Source: Limnohabitans sp. (GTDB lineage: Bacteria > Pseudomonadota > Gammaproteobacteria > Burkholderiales > Burkholderiaceae_C). Taken from it: DNA of 64,000 bases. Position 1 is the first letter of the stretch; the number at the start of each line of letters is the position of its first letter. The stretch lies in NCBI RefSeq assembly GCF_017848645.1, contig NZ_JAFEIF010000069.1, positions 30,608 to 94,607 of the forward strand. Direction: 5' to 3'. The notes under the pieces were generated by a model that had not been told where the DNA came from, made no database searches, and saw only the letters and a list, made by a program, of their open reading frames with translations. This document shows positions 8,101-18,068 of this stretch, piece by piece. The position numbers were made by a program, and so were the translations under genes.

Positions 8101-10079
8101 GCCTGCACGCCCATCTCAACACGATCTTCTGCGGTTTGCATGAAGCCTTTGAACCCACCCTTCTTCAGGTGAATCAAAAGCAAGGACACGCTGGCAGGTG
8201 TGATGCCCGAAATGCGCGACGCCTGGCCCAGTGTTTCGGGGCGGTGTTTGGCCAGTTTTTGACGCGCCTCAATGGACAGTGCCGACACCTGCATGTAGTC
8301 CAGTGTCTCGGGCAGGCGCAGATGTTCGTAAAACGCAGCCCGCTCCACCTCCCCTTTTTGGCGGTCGATGTAGCCGGAATACTTGGCGGCAATCTCCACC
8401 TGCTCGATCACCGACGGGCTCAAGTCGCCCAGCGTTTCACGTGAAACATCGGCACTGGCCATGCGCCCACCGTCCAGCGTCATCAGCGCGGGGTAGCTCA
8501 CATTCGGTCTTCGCAACAAATCAAACAGGTTGTGCTCGTGCTCAATGGCCTTGCCCAGCACCCGCTCAGACTCGGCCGCTGGCAGGTTGCGCGGATTCAC
8601 CCAGGTGGATTTCAGGCGCTCTGTTTCACGTGAAACAGCATCGCGTTTGCGACTGAAGGCATCCCAGCGGGCGTCATCCACCAAGCCCATTTGCCGCCCC
8701 ACTTCGGTCAGGCGCGCATCGGCATTGTCTTCGCGCAGCTGCAAGCGGAACTCCGCCCGGCTGGTGAACATGCGGTAAGGCTCGGTCACGCCCTGGGTCA
8801 CCAGGTCGTCCACCAGCACACCCAAATAAGCTTGGTCGCGTGCGGGGGTCCAGGCGGCTTCGCCCCGGCATTGCAGCGCGGCATTGATGCCCGCAAACAA
8901 ACCCTGGGCTGCAGCTTCTTCGTAACCGGTCGTGCCGTTGATCTGCCCCGCAAAGAACAGGCCATTGATCTGGCGCGTCTCGAAGCTGTTCTTCAGGGCG
9001 CGGGGGTCAAAGTAGTCGTATTCGATGGCGTAGCCGGGGCGCAGGATGTGGCAGTTTTCCAGGCCCTTCATGGAGCGCACCAGGTCGTACTGGATGTCAA
9101 ACGGCAAGCTGGTCGAGATGCCGTTGGGGTAGTACTCGTTCGTCGTCAGGCCCTCGGGCTCCAGAAAAATCTGGTGGCTGTCCTTGTCGGCAAAGCGGTT
9201 GATCTTGTCTTCCACACTCGGGCAATAACGCGGGCCCACGCCCTCGATCTTGCCGGTGAACATGGGGCTGCGGTCAAAGCCGGAGCGGATGATGTCGTGG
9301 GTGCGCTCGTTGGTGTGGGTGATCCAGCACGGCACTTGTTGCGGGTGCATTTCGGCCTTGCCCATGAAGCTGAACACCGGCACGCCAGCTTCGGGGTTCA
9401 TGCCGCCGGGCACGCCGTCGCCGGGTTGCTCGGTGCATTGGCTGAAGTCGATGGTGCGGCCATCCAGACGCGGCGGTGTGCCGGTCTTCAAGCGGCCTTG
9501 CGGCAGCTTCAGTTCCTTGAGCCGCGCCGACAGGCTCACGGCGGGTGGATCACCTGCCCTGCCCGCTGCATAGTTCTGCAAACCCACATGGATCTTGCCG
9601 TCGAGGAACGTGCCCGCCGTCAGCACCACGGTGCGCGAACGGAAACGGATGCCCACTTGCGTCACGGCGCCCACCACCCGGTCACCTTCGACCATCAGGT
9701 CATCCACCGCTTGCTGAAAGAGCCACAAATTGGGCTGGTTCTCCAGCATGCGGCGAATGGCGGCTTTGTACAAAATGCGGTCGGCCTGGGCGCGGGTGGC
9801 GCGCACGGCCGGGCCTTTGGAGCTGTTCAGGATGCGGAACTGGATACCGCCCTCGTCGGTGGCCAGCGCCATGGCACCGCCCAAAACGTCCACCTCTTTG
9901 ACGAGGTGGCCCTTGCCAATGCCACCAATGGACGGGTTGCAGCTCATCTGCCCCAGCGTCTCGATGTTGTGGCTGAGCAAGAGTGTTTTGCTGCCCATGC
10001 GGGCAGCCGCGAGCGCGGCTTCGGTTCCGGCATGGCCGCCGCCGACCACGATCACATCGAATTCTTGAGGGTAAAGCAT
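8097..10079 (-). CDS. mnmG: tRNA uridine-5-carboxymethylaminomethyl modification enzyme MnmG (GidA)
   Basis: MnmG with MnmE modifies the wobble uridine of several tRNAs, using FAD. The 660-residue product starts [20 protein letters not shown] (FAD-binding dinucleotide fold), followed by [16 protein letters not shown] and [11 protein letters not shown], both hallmark MnmG motifs, and a C-terminal helical domain that normally contacts MnmE. The ATG at 10079 is chosen because the family starts there; nine further upstream codons are open but not conserved. It is somewhat longer than the roughly 630-residue E. coli protein. One perfect parS and one 15/16 parS lie in its 3' half, and the stop overlaps the rsmG start. 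Confidence 0.97.
   Translation of the reverse strand: MLYPQEFDVIVVGGGHAGTEAALAAARMGSKTLLLSHNIETLGQMSCNPSIGGIGKGHLVKEVDVLGGAMALATDEGGIQFRILNSSKGPAVRATRAQADRILYKAAIRRMLENQPNLWLFQQAVDDLMVEGDRVVGAVTQVGIRFRSRTVVLTAGTFLDGKIHVGLQNYAAGRAGDPPAVSLSARLKELKLPQGRLKTGTPPRLDGRTIDFSQCTEQPGDGVPGGMNPEAGVPVFSFMGKAEMHPQQVPCWITHTNERTHDIIRSGFDRSPMFTGKIEGVGPRYCPSVEDKINRFADKDSHQIFLEPEGLTTNEYYPNGISTSLPFDIQYDLVRSMKGLENCHILRPGYAIEYDYFDPRALKNSFETRQINGLFFAGQINGTTGYEEAAAQGLFAGINAALQCRGEAAWTPARDQAYLGVLVDDLVTQGVTEPYRMFTSRAEFRLQLREDNADARLTEVGRQMGLVDDARWDAFSRKRDAVSRETERLKSTWVNPRNLPAAESERVLGKAIEHEHNLFDLLRRPNVSYPALMTLDGGRMASADVSRETLGDLSPSVIEQVEIAAKYSGYIDRQKGEVERAAFYEHLRLPETLDYMQVSALSIEARQKLAKHRPETLGQASRISGITPASVSLLLIHLKKGGFKGFMQTAEDRVEMGVQA
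8433..8448. promoter_or_regulatory. parS site inside mnmG, 15 of 16 matches
   Basis: CGTTTCACGTGAAACA differs from the perfect parS only at the first base. It lies in the mnmG coding region, 174 bp from the perfect site at 8622. Confidence 0.9.
8622..8637. promoter_or_regulatory. parS site inside mnmG, perfect
   Basis: TGTTTCACGTGAAACA, a full match to the parS consensus, in the mnmG coding region. With the other sites it forms a 1.2-kb cluster upstream of parAB. Confidence 0.95.
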
Positions 10080-10348
10080 GAGAAGTCCGCCTTGAATGAA
10101 GGCCAAAAATGGGCGCCGCCTGCGCCGTGGGCCGCCCTGCCACGGGGTCGGCTGAAGCTGCTCATTTTACAGGCAGGCCATTTGGCGTGGCGACCAGGCC
10201 AGACGCCCGGAAAACACGGGCCACCCAGCGGGGCACTTTATGCATTGCGCGCATGAAGTGACAGCAAAGCAGCCTTGGACGGCAACACGGCCAGAACCTA
10301 AGATTCGCCGCACTGACAAGCCGTCAGTTTCAAGAAAGGCGACAACAC

Positions 10349-11659
10349 ATGTCCATCTCTGCCGCAAGCGCCAAGGCCACAAGCCCGCATGCTTTGCCCT
10401 CTTATCTCAACCCTGATCATCCCGGCCCTTGGGGCATTTACCTGCAGCAAGTTGACCGCGTCACGCCCTACCTGGGCGGCTTGTCGCGCTGGGTCGAAAC
10501 CCTCAAGCGCCCCAAACGCGCCCTGATCGTGGACGTGCCCATCGAGTTGGACAACGGCACCATGGCCCACTTTGAGGGCTACCGTGTGCAACACAACACC
10601 AGCCGAGGCCCGGGCAAAGGCGGTGTGCGCTTTCACCAGGACGTGACGCTGTCCGAGGTCATGGCCTTGTCAGCCTGGATGTCGGTCAAAAACGCCGCCG
10701 TCAACCTGCCTTTTGGCGGGGCCAAGGGTGGCATCCGGGTCGACCCCAAAACCCTGTCACGCGGCGAGCTGGAGCGTCTGACCCGCCGCTACACCAGCGA
10801 GATCGGCATCATCATCGGCCCCACCAAAGACATCCCCGCGCCTGATGTGAACACCAATGAGCAGATCATGGCCTGGATGATGGACACCTATTCCATGAAC
10901 GAAGGCGCCACCGCATCGGGCGTGGTAACCGGCAAACCCATTGCCTTGGGCGGTTCTTTGGGCCGCCGCGAAGCCACCGGGCGCGGCGTGTACACCGTGG
11001 GCCAAGAGGCCGCGCAACACATCGGGCTGGACATCGGCCACGCCCGGATCGGCGTGCAAGGCTTTGGCAATGTGGGCGGCATCGCGGCCAAGCTGTTTGC
11101 CCAGGCCGGGGCCACGGTGGTCGCAGTGCAGGACCACGGCGGCACCGTCTACAAGGCTGCAGGTCTGGACGTGCCTGCCCTGCTGCGCCACGTCAGCGCG
11201 CATGGCAGCGTCCAAGGTTTTGAGAATGCCGAGATCCTGCCCGAAGAAGCGTTCTGGGGGGTCGATTGCGACATCCTGATTCCAGCCGCACTGGAGCAGC
11301 AAATCACCGCCGCCAATGCCCACCTGATCCAGGCCCGCATGGTGATCGAAGGCGCCAACGGCCCCACCACCCCCGAAGCCGACGACATCCTGCACGAACG
11401 CGGCATCCTGGTCGTGCCCGACGTGATCGCCAACGCCGGGGGCGTCACGGTCAGTTACTTTGAATGGGTGCAGGATTTCTCCAGCTTTTTCTGGAGCGAA
11501 GACGAAATCAACGCCCGCCTGGTGCGCATCATGCGCGAGGCCTTCGCCGCCATCTGGCAAGTGGCCGACGAACACCGGGTGAGTCTGCGCACCGCCACGT
11601 TCATTGTGGCGTGCACGCGCATCTTGCAAGCGCGTGAGCTGCGGGGTTTGTACCCCTGA
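10349..11659 (+). CDS. Glu/Leu/Phe/Val dehydrogenase, probably glutamate dehydrogenase
   Basis: This 436-residue enzyme interconverts glutamate and 2-oxoglutarate plus ammonia, linking carbon and nitrogen metabolism. Visible features are [13 protein letters not shown] near 88, the catalytic lysine K126 in PFGGAKGGI, the DIPAPDVNT loop near 161, a Rossmann nucleotide-binding motif GVQGFGNVG near 235 and the C-terminal [17 protein letters not shown] near 355. Length matches the NAD-type catabolic class of about 410-440 residues. AAAGGCGACAACAC precedes the ATG. It is transcribed divergently from mnmG across a 269-bp spacer in which I see no clear operator, and convergently with the Lrp-type gene. 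Confidence 0.93.
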   Translation: MSISAASAKATSPHALPSYLNPDHPGPWGIYLQQVDRVTPYLGGLSRWVETLKRPKRALIVDVPIELDNGTMAHFEGYRVQHNTSRGPGKGGVRFHQDVTLSEVMALSAWMSVKNAAVNLPFGGAKGGIRVDPKTLSRGELERLTRRYTSEIGIIIGPTKDIPAPDVNTNEQIMAWMMDTYSMNEGATASGVVTGKPIALGGSLGRREATGRGVYTVGQEAAQHIGLDIGHARIGVQGFGNVGGIAAKLFAQAGATVVAVQDHGGTVYKAAGLDVPALLRHVSAHGSVQGFENAEILPEEAFWGVDCDILIPAALEQQITAANAHLIQARMVIEGANGPTTPEADDILHERGILVVPDVIANAGGVTVSYFEWVQDFSSFFWSEDEINARLVRIMREAFAAIWQVADEHRVSLRTATFIVACTRILQARELRGLYP

Positions 11660-11680
11660 CAAGCGGCGACTGATCACAGA

Positions 11681-11696
11681 CCCGGGCTCGCCCGGG
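11681..11696. terminator. Possible stem-loop between convergent genes
   Basis: CCCGGG-CTCG-CCCGGG can form a 6-bp G+C stem between the convergent dehydrogenase and Lrp genes. No T-run follows on either strand, so intrinsic termination is doubtful. Confidence 0.35.
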
Positions 11697-11718
11697 CCGT
11701 GCTGAGCACCCCGCTGCC

Positions 11719-12186
11719 TCAGGTCCTCAAAGGCAAGGCCCCGGCGGCCTTGACCTCGCCCAATGAAAAGCTGGTGTGCAGGTCTTTCACATTGGGCAGG
11801 TTGATCAACACATCACGGGCGAACTGGCTGAAGGTATTGAGGTCCTTGCTCACCACCTGCAGCTCAAAGGTGCCGGTGCCGCTGATGTAATGGCAAGACA
11901 CCACCTCGGGGATTTTGAGGATGGCTTCCTCCAGTTGGCGCGTGATGTCGCCCCGGTTGCGCTCGGCGTCCAGCCGCACAAAGGCCAACACATCCAAGCC
12001 CACCTTCTGGCGGTCAATGTCAGCGCGATAGCCTTTGATGACGCCAGACTCTTCGAGCGCCCGCACCCGCCGCCAACACGGCGCGGCCGACAAACCCACC
12101 CGCTGCGCCAACTCCGCATTGGTCAGGCGGCCATTGGTTTGCAATTCATTCAATATCGCCCAGTCAAATTTGTCCAGTGTTTCCAA
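11719..12186 (-). CDS. Lrp/AsnC-family transcriptional regulator
   Basis: A 155-residue regulator with an N-terminal winged helix-turn-helix (LDKFDWAILNELQTNGRLTN to VGLSAAPCWRRVRALEESG) and a C-terminal RAM ligand-binding domain (IPEVVSCHYISGTGTFELQV). Lrp-type proteins sense amino acids and often control the neighbouring divergent gene. The TTG at 12186 is preferred because AGAGG lies about 6 nt upstream and the resulting METLDKFD opening is typical; the frame stays open to a TTG at 12228. The divergent gene encodes an indolepyruvate oxidoreductase, so regulation of aromatic amino-acid catabolism is a reasonable inference. Confidence 0.9.
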   Translation of the reverse strand: METLDKFDWAILNELQTNGRLTNAELAQRVGLSAAPCWRRVRALEESGVIKGYRADIDRQKVGLDVLAFVRLDAERNRGDITRQLEEAILKIPEVVSCHYISGTGTFELQVVSKDLNTFSQFARDVLINLPNVKDLHTSFSLGEVKAAGALPLRT

Positions 12187-12305
12187 AATAAGCCTCTTTG
12201 AGCAAGATTCTTTCAAATCATAGGGCAAATCCTGTCACCGAAAGCAAGCACATGTCTGCAGGAGCGTCCTACACTGTGCCATCCATTTCAGACGCAGGAC
12301 AGACC

Positions 12306-15300
12306 ATGAACGCCCCCTTGCCCGAATCGATTCGCCAGGCTTTAGAGACGGTGACCTTGGACGACAAATACAGCCTCGATGTCGGCCGCGCTTTCATGAG
12401 CGGCGTGCAGGCCCTGGTCAAGCTGCCCATGCTGCAGCGCCAACGCGACGCCTTGCAGGGCAAAAACACAGCAGGCTTCATCAGCGGCTACCGGGGCTCG
12501 CCCTTGGGCAGTTACGACCAATCGCTGTGGAAAGCCAAAAACCACCTGAAGGCCCAGCACATCGTGTTCCAGCCCGGCGTCAACGAAGAGCTGGCCGCCA
12601 CTGCCTTGTGGGGCACACAGCAACTGGGCTTTGCGCCCCCCGGCACCAACAAGTTTGATGGCGTGTTCGGCATCTGGTACGGCAAAGGCCCCGGCGTGGA
12701 CCGCTGCTCGGACGTGTTCAAACACGCCAACATGGCCGGCACCACACCTTGGGGCGGCGTGCTGGCCGTGGCGGGCGATGACCATGTGGCCAAAAGCTCC
12801 ACCGCAGCTCACCAGAGTGACCACATCTTCAAGGCTTGCGGCCTGCCCGTGTTTTTTCCGGCCAGCGTGCAAGACATCCTGGACCAAGGCTTGCACGCCT
12901 TGGCCTTGAGCCGCTTTGCGGGCATTTGGTCGGGCATGAAGACGATTCAGGAAATCGTCGAGTCCAGTGCCACCGCACACATCGACCCCGAGCGCGTGCA
13001 AATCGTGCTGCCCGAATTTGTCATGCCGCCCGGCGGCGTGCACATCCGCTGGCCAGACACGGCGCTGGAACAAGAAGCGCGTTTGTTTGATTACAAGTGG
13101 TATGCAGCGCTCGCTTACATCCGCGCCAACAAGCTCAACCACAACGTCATCCAGGGACCGAACGACCGCTTTGGCTTGATCGCCAGCGGCAAGGCCTACA
13201 ACGACACCCGCCAGGCCTTGCTGGATCTGGGTCTGGACGACGCCACCTGCCAACGCCTGGGCATCCGGGTACACAAGGTGGGTGTGGTCTGGCCCCTCGA
13301 AGCGCAAACCACCCGCGAATTCGCCACTGGGCTGCGCGAGATTTTGGTGGTGGAAGAAAAGCGCCAGGTCATCGAGTACCAACTCAAGGAAGAGCTGTAC
13401 AACTGGCGCGACGATGTCCGCCCGAACATCCTGGGCAAGTTCGACGAAGCCGAAGGCGATGTGTCTGGTGGTGAATGGTCCATCCCCAACCCCAGCCAGC
13501 GCACGCTGCTACGGGCCAACGCCGATCTGACACCCGCCTTGATCGCGCGGGCCATTGCCAAACGCTTGAAAAAAATGGGTGTGGATGCCGACACCACCGC
13601 CCGCATCGATGCCCACCTGGCCGTGCTGGACGCCAAAGAAAAATCCCTGCAAACCCTGACCCTGGGCGCCGCTGCCGAGCGCACACCCTGGTTTTGCTCC
13701 GGCTGCCCGCACAACACCTCCACCAAGGTGCCCGAAGGCTCACGCGCCATGGCGGGCATTGGCTGCCATTTCATGAGCCTCTGGATGGACCGCAGCACCA
13801 CGGGCTTCACCCAAATGGGTGGCGAAGGCGTGCCTTGGACAGGTCAGCAACCCTTTTGCACCGATCAGCACATTTTTGCCAACATCGGTGACGGCACCTA
13901 CTTTCACAGCGGCATCCTGGCCGTGCGCCAGAGCGTGGCCTCAGGTGTGAACATCACTTACAAAATTTTGTACAACGATGCCGTCGCCATGACGGGTGGC
14001 CAGCCTGTGGGTGAACGGTCTGAGGGCCACAGCGTGGTGCAGATCGCCATGAGCATGAAGGCCGAAGGCGCGCAGCGCATTGTGGTCGTGACCGACGAAC
14101 CCGAAAAATACGAAGGCGTGGCTTTGGCCGAAGGCGTGCGTGTGTTCCACCGCGACGAGCTCGATCGCATCCAGCGCGAAATGCGAGAGATCAAAGGCAC
14201 CACTGTCATCATTTACGACCAGACCTGCGCCACCGAAAAACGCCGCCGCCGCAAGCGCGGCACCATGGTCGACCCTGCCGTGCGCGTGATGATCAACGAA
14301 GAAGTCTGTGAAGGCTGTGGCGACTGCGGTGTGCAGTCCAACTGCCTGTCGGTGGAACCTTTAGAGACGCCTTTGGGCCGAAAACGCACCATCAACCAAA
14401 GCACCTGCAATAAGGACACCAGCTGCCTCAAAGGCTTTTGCCCCAGCTTTGTCACTGTGGAAGGCGGCACGTTCAAAAAGAAAGCCACATCCACAACCAC
14501 GGCCTTGAACCCGGCCAGCTTGGGTGCCTTGCCAGAACCTGAACTGCCCCTCATCACCCAACCCTGGGGCATGGTGGTGGCGGGCGTGGGCGGCACGGGC
14601 GTCATCACCATCGGGCAGCTGCTGGGCATGGCGGCGCACATGGAAGGCAAAGGCATCGTCACGCAAGACTCGGCAGGCCTGGCGCAAAAAGGCGGTGCCA
14701 CCTGGAGCCACATCCTGGTGGCCAACAGCCAGGACGAGATCCGCACCACCCGCGTGAGCATGGCAGCAGCCGACCTGATCATCGGTTGTGACCCGATCGT
14801 GAGCGCTTCCAAAGAAACCACTTTGCGCATGCGCGCTGGCCGCACCCATGTGGCACTGAACAGCAACAGCACACCCACTGCCGCCTTTGTGAAAAACGGC
14901 AACTGGCAAAACCCGGCCGAACAATGCGTGGCCGAAATCACCGCACAAGTGGGTGTGGAAGGCGTGGGCGCTTTCGACGCCGATGCCTTGGCCAAGCAAC
15001 TCATGGGTGACACCATTTACGTCAACCCCATGATCCTGGGCTACGCCTGGCAAAAGGGTTGGGTGCCTTTGCGCCGCGAATCTTTGGTGCGGGCCATCGA
15101 GCTCAACGACGTGCAGGTCAAAAACAACCTCGCTGCTTTTGAATGGGGTCGCCACGCCGCGCACCAGCCCGATGCGTTGATGAAAACCATCCAACCCTCA
15201 CAAGTCATCCAGTTCAAAAAGCGCGAATCCTTGGAAGACCTGATCGCCGACCGCATGACGCGCCTGACCGATTACCAGGACAAGGCTTATGCCGAGCTCT

Positions 15301-15842
15301 ACCAAGGCATCATCGCGCGTGTGCAAGCGGCCGAGGCTCCGCTGGGCAAAACGCTGTTGAGCGACACCGTGGCCCGGCAGCTGTACCGCTTGATGGCCTA
15401 CAAAGACGAATACGAAGTGGCCCGCCTGCACACCCAAACCGGTTTCATGGAACGCATCCAAAACAGTTTTGAAGGCGACTTCAAAGTCCACTACCACCTG
15501 GCCCCACCCCTTTGGTCCAAGCGCAACAGCCAAGGTGAATTGGTCAAACGCAAGTTTGGCCCCATCATGCTGACGGGCTTCAAACTGCTGGCCAAACTCA
15601 AAGGCCTGCGCGGCACCAAGCTGGATTACTTTGGCAAAACCGAAGAACGCCAAACCGAACGCGCCTTGATCCGCGAGTACATGCAGCACCTGGACCGTGT
15701 CTTGAACACTTTGAATGCAGACACCCACAGCCACGCAGTCAAAGTGGCGCAAGTGCCAGAAAACATCAAGGGCTACGGCCACGTCAAGGAACGCAACATC
15801 CGGGTTGCACGCACTTTGTGGGCGTCACTCAGCGCCTCATGA
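12306..15842 (+). CDS. Indolepyruvate ferredoxin oxidoreductase, fused single-chain type
   Basis: A 1178-residue thiamine-diphosphate, iron-sulfur enzyme that oxidatively decarboxylates aryl-pyruvates from transaminated aromatic amino acids to aryl-acetyl-CoA. In order: a pyruvate-ferredoxin-oxidoreductase-type N-terminal region (SGYRGSPLGSYD near 60), a TPP-binding region (FCSGCPHNTS and GIGCHFMSLWMD, about 460-500; YNDAVAMTGGQP about 555), cysteine clusters beginning CEGCGDCG at about 668 and ending CLKGFCPSF near 710, a gamma-type domain (GVGGTGVITIGQ near 760) and a long C-terminal region. The ATG at 12306 follows CAGGACAGACC and matches the family start; 36 upstream codons are open. It is divergent from an Lrp-type gene. 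Confidence 0.93.
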   Translation: MNAPLPESIRQALETVTLDDKYSLDVGRAFMSGVQALVKLPMLQRQRDALQGKNTAGFISGYRGSPLGSYDQSLWKAKNHLKAQHIVFQPGVNEELAATALWGTQQLGFAPPGTNKFDGVFGIWYGKGPGVDRCSDVFKHANMAGTTPWGGVLAVAGDDHVAKSSTAAHQSDHIFKACGLPVFFPASVQDILDQGLHALALSRFAGIWSGMKTIQEIVESSATAHIDPERVQIVLPEFVMPPGGVHIRWPDTALEQEARLFDYKWYAALAYIRANKLNHNVIQGPNDRFGLIASGKAYNDTRQALLDLGLDDATCQRLGIRVHKVGVVWPLEAQTTREFATGLREILVVEEKRQVIEYQLKEELYNWRDDVRPNILGKFDEAEGDVSGGEWSIPNPSQRTLLRANADLTPALIARAIAKRLKKMGVDADTTARIDAHLAVLDAKEKSLQTLTLGAAAERTPWFCSGCPHNTSTKVPEGSRAMAGIGCHFMSLWMDRSTTGFTQMGGEGVPWTGQQPFCTDQHIFANIGDGTYFHSGILAVRQSVASGVNITYKILYNDAVAMTGGQPVGERSEGHSVVQIAMSMKAEGAQRIVVVTDEPEKYEGVALAEGVRVFHRDELDRIQREMREIKGTTVIIYDQTCATEKRRRRKRGTMVDPAVRVMINEEVCEGCGDCGVQSNCLSVEPLETPLGRKRTINQSTCNKDTSCLKGFCPSFVTVEGGTFKKKATSTTTALNPASLGALPEPELPLITQPWGMVVAGVGGTGVITIGQLLGMAAHMEGKGIVTQDSAGLAQKGGATWSHILVANSQDEIRTTRVSMAAADLIIGCDPIVSASKETTLRMRAGRTHVALNSNSTPTAAFVKNGNWQNPAEQCVAEITAQVGVEGVGAFDADALAKQLMGDTIYVNPMILGYAWQKGWVPLRRESLVRAIELNDVQVKNNLAAFEWGRHAAHQPDALMKTIQPSQVIQFKKRESLEDLIADRMTRLTDYQDKAYAELYQGIIARVQAAEAPLGKTLLSDTVARQLYRLMAYKDEYEVARLHTQTGFMERIQNSFEGDFKVHYHLAPPLWSKRNSQGELVKRKFGPIMLTGFKLLAKLKGLRGTKLDYFGKTEERQTERALIREYMQHLDRVLNTLNADTHSHAVKVAQVPENIKGYGHVKERNIRVARTLWASLSAS

Positions 15843-15845
15843 AGG

Positions 15846-15878
15846 CAAAAAACCCATTGCCTTTATGAGGCAATGGGT
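15846..15878 (-). terminator. Intrinsic terminator of the minCDE transcript
   Basis: ACCCATTGCCT and AGGCAATGGGT form a perfect 11-bp stem with a TTATG loop at 15852-15878. On the minus strand the stem is followed by a run of six T (15847-15852), the form expected for rho-independent termination 24 nt past the minE stop. There is no T-run for the plus strand. Confidence 0.9.
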
Positions 15879-15901
15879 CAGCTGGTCAGAGATGGCCGCA
15901 T

Positions 15902-16162
15902 TCAGCGGGCATCGGGCAATTCGATTTTGACTTCCAGCACTTCCAGGTTGTCCTGACGCTCCAGATTGACTTTGATGTCATCCGGGTTGATCTTGATGTA
16001 CTTGCTGATCACGGCAATCAACTCACGCTGCAAATCGGGCAAATAGTCGGGCTCGGCAGCATTGCGGCCACTGCGCTCGTGTGCCAGGATGATTTGCAGG
16101 CGCTCTTTGGCCACACTGGCGGTCTGCTTCTTTTCGCCCAAGAGGAAGGAAAGAAAGGACAT
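15902..16162 (-). CDS. minE: Cell-division topological specificity factor MinE
   Basis: MinE stimulates MinD ATPase activity and drives Min oscillation so that the division inhibitor stays at the poles. The 86-residue product begins [30 protein letters not shown], a membrane-targeting N-terminus plus the MinD-contacting helix, and continues with the C-terminal specificity domain ([20 protein letters not shown]). Length is normal. It follows minD by 3 nt. Confidence 0.97.
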   Translation of the reverse strand: MSFLSFLLGEKKQTASVAKERLQIILAHERSGRNAAEPDYLPDLQRELIAVISKYIKINPDDIKVNLERQDNLEVLEVKIELPDAR

Positions 16163-16165
16163 GGT

Positions 16166-16981
16166 TTATTTGCCTCCGAACAGGCGTTTGAAGAAACCAG
16201 CCTTTTCCGCTTCAATGAAACGCATCGGCTTGTCTTCACCCAAAAAGCGCGCAATCACGTCTTTGTAGGCTTCAGAGACATCGCTGCTGACCATGTGAAT
16301 GGCGGGCGTGCCTTGGTTGGACGCTTGCAACACGGTTTCGCTTTCAGGAATCACACCCAGCAGTTTGATGCGCAAGATGTCCTGAATGTCTTGCAAGGAC
16401 AGCATTTGTCCTTCTTCCACGCGGGCGGGGTTGTAGCGCGTGATCAGCAAATGCTCCTTGATGGGCTCCAGGCCCTCAATCGCACGCTTGGTCTTGCTGC
16501 CCAACATGCCCAAAATGCGGTCAGAGTCACGCACCGAAGACACCTCAGGGTTGGTCACCACCAAAGCCTCGTCGGCAAAGTGCATGGCCATCAAGGCACC
16601 TGTTTCAATGCCCGCGGGCGAGTCACACACGATGTACTCAAAACCCATGCCGCTCAAGTCGTTCAAGACCTTTTCGACACCTTCTTGAGACAAAGCGTCT
16701 TTGTCACGGGTCTGGGAAGCGGCCAGCACAAACAGGTTGTCACATTGTTTGTCCTTGATCAGGGCCTGGTTCAGGTTGGCTTCGCCCTGAATCACATTGA
16801 TCAGGTCATACACCACACGGCGCTCGCAGCCCATGATCAGGTCCAGATTGCGCAGGCCTACATCAAAGTCAATGACAGCGGTCTTGAAGCCCTTGAGGGC
16901 CAAGCCTGTGGCGAAACTGGCGCTGGTCGTGGTTTTGCCCACACCGCCTTTGCCAGAGGTCACAACAACGATTTTTGCCAT
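16166..16981 (-). CDS. minD: Septum-site determining ATPase MinD
   Basis: MinD binds the membrane in its ATP form and recruits MinC. The 271-residue product starts MAKIVVVTSGKGGVGKTTTS with the deviant Walker A, has AVIDFDVGLRNLDLIMG (Walker A') and VCDSPAGIETGA (Walker B), and ends with the amphipathic membrane-targeting helix EKAGFFKRLFGGK. It lies 36 nt downstream of minC and 3 nt upstream of minE. Confidence 0.98.
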   Translation of the reverse strand: MAKIVVVTSGKGGVGKTTTSASFATGLALKGFKTAVIDFDVGLRNLDLIMGCERRVVYDLINVIQGEANLNQALIKDKQCDNLFVLAASQTRDKDALSQEGVEKVLNDLSGMGFEYIVCDSPAGIETGALMAMHFADEALVVTNPEVSSVRDSDRILGMLGSKTKRAIEGLEPIKEHLLITRYNPARVEEGQMLSLQDIQDILRIKLLGVIPESETVLQASNQGTPAIHMVSSDVSEAYKDVIARFLGEDKPMRFIEAEKAGFFKRLFGGK

Positions 16982-17017
16982 GGATGAACTTTCTTGGACA
17001 AAATAAAAAAATGAAAA

Positions 17018-17782
17018 TCAGGTTTTCAAAGGGGTAATCAGCAGTTTGTCCCCGTCTGGGCCTGACTGCAAAGAAACTTGTGCCGGTTTGCCCAAAACGT
17101 CTTTGGACAACGGATTTTCACTGGTGCGGTAAACGCCAGCAATGGAAATGAGTTCTGGCTCCATCACCTGGGCAAAAATTTGGGCATCGCCATTGCCCCG
17201 GGCACCAGCGATTGCTTTGCCACGCAAAGTGCCATAAATATGGATATGGCCATCGGCAATCACTTCAGCACCTGCATTGACCATGCCCATCACGATCAGA
17301 TCACGCCCTTTGGCATAAATCTGTTGACCTGAACGCAGCGGCTTGTCAATGCGCATAGCACCAACAGGCGAGGGCGGCGGTGCAATGTGTTCAACCGGGG
17401 GAGCTTGGGGTGTTGGTGCCTCTACAAGGGGGACAGAACGCCGAATGCGGGCGTCGGTGGCATCCACCAAGCCTGCCCCCTTGGCGAGGCTCAAAAGCGC
17501 CGCAGGCGCCCCTTTGATGGCCAAAGGCACCAGCGCGTGTTCGCGCAAAACAGCCATCAAACCCTTGAGGTCGATGGTTTCGTCGTCCACCAAGCCCAAA
17601 CCACTGACGTCAATCACCACGGGATCTTGGTCAAAAAAACCAGGGCTTTCAGCCATTTGTTGCTTCAAAGCCCGTGCAACCTCTGCGATGTCGGTGGTTT
17701 TGAGCAGCAAAGCCACCAAGGACAAATCGGCGCTTTTGATCTCGTAACAGGGGTTGGAAGGGTCTTCTGAAGCGATCGCCAT
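17018..17782 (-). CDS. minC: Septum-site determining protein MinC
   Basis: MinC inhibits FtsZ assembly away from midcell. The 254-residue product has an N-terminal FtsZ-inhibiting domain (about 1-105), a proline-rich linker (PTPQAPPVEHIAPPPSP) and a C-terminal beta-helix that binds MinD (GRDLIVMGMVNAGAEVIADG, HIYGTLRGKAIAGA). ATG at 17782 (MAIASEDP) is preferred over a TTG nine codons upstream. It heads the minCDE operon, and its upstream spacer contains DnaA boxes. Confidence 0.95.
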   Translation of the reverse strand: MAIASEDPSNPCYEIKSADLSLVALLLKTTDIAEVARALKQQMAESPGFFDQDPVVIDVSGLGLVDDETIDLKGLMAVLREHALVPLAIKGAPAALLSLAKGAGLVDATDARIRRSVPLVEAPTPQAPPVEHIAPPPSPVGAMRIDKPLRSGQQIYAKGRDLIVMGMVNAGAEVIADGHIHIYGTLRGKAIAGARGNGDAQIFAQVMEPELISIAGVYRTSENPLSKDVLGKPAQVSLQSGPDGDKLLITPLKT

Positions 17783-18007
17783 GTTGCCGTCAGGGGGAAA
17801 AAGACGCAAATCTTAACAGCGCACTTGTTTTTTGTTATCTCTCTATGGTTTTATATCTTTAAATAGTCGTAGTAGTAAGGTTCGGCCTGTGTTGTGGACA
17901 AGGCGTTTTTTTTCAATTCGGACAAGGACTTGGATGATTTTCAAGCATGTGCGTGACCTTGCTTTTGTGGTGTCACGCCAAAATGAACAACTTTGCGAAA
18001 CCGGATC

Positions 18008-18052
18008 AAGCTGTGGATAAGTCATGGGTTGCGCTATTTTTATCCACAGCTT
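18008..18052. promoter_or_regulatory. Two inverted perfect DnaA boxes upstream of minC
   Basis: TGTGGATAA at 18012-18020 and TTATCCACA at 18040-18048 are both perfect DnaA boxes in inverted orientation. Flanking bases extend the arms to 13 bp each, separated by 19 bp. A weaker match (TGTGGACAA) lies at 17893-17901, and an AT-rich stretch occupies about 17822-17875. The 286-bp minC/DUF2788 spacer holds no gene that I can see. Confidence 0.7.
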
Positions 18053-18068
18053 TGTCCCGAGTCGCTTC

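Noticed and set aside
10080..10348. CTGAC-AAGCC-GTCAG inverted repeat upstream of the glutamate dehydrogenase
   Set aside because: Five-base arms are too short to claim an operator; nothing else stands out in this 269-bp spacer.
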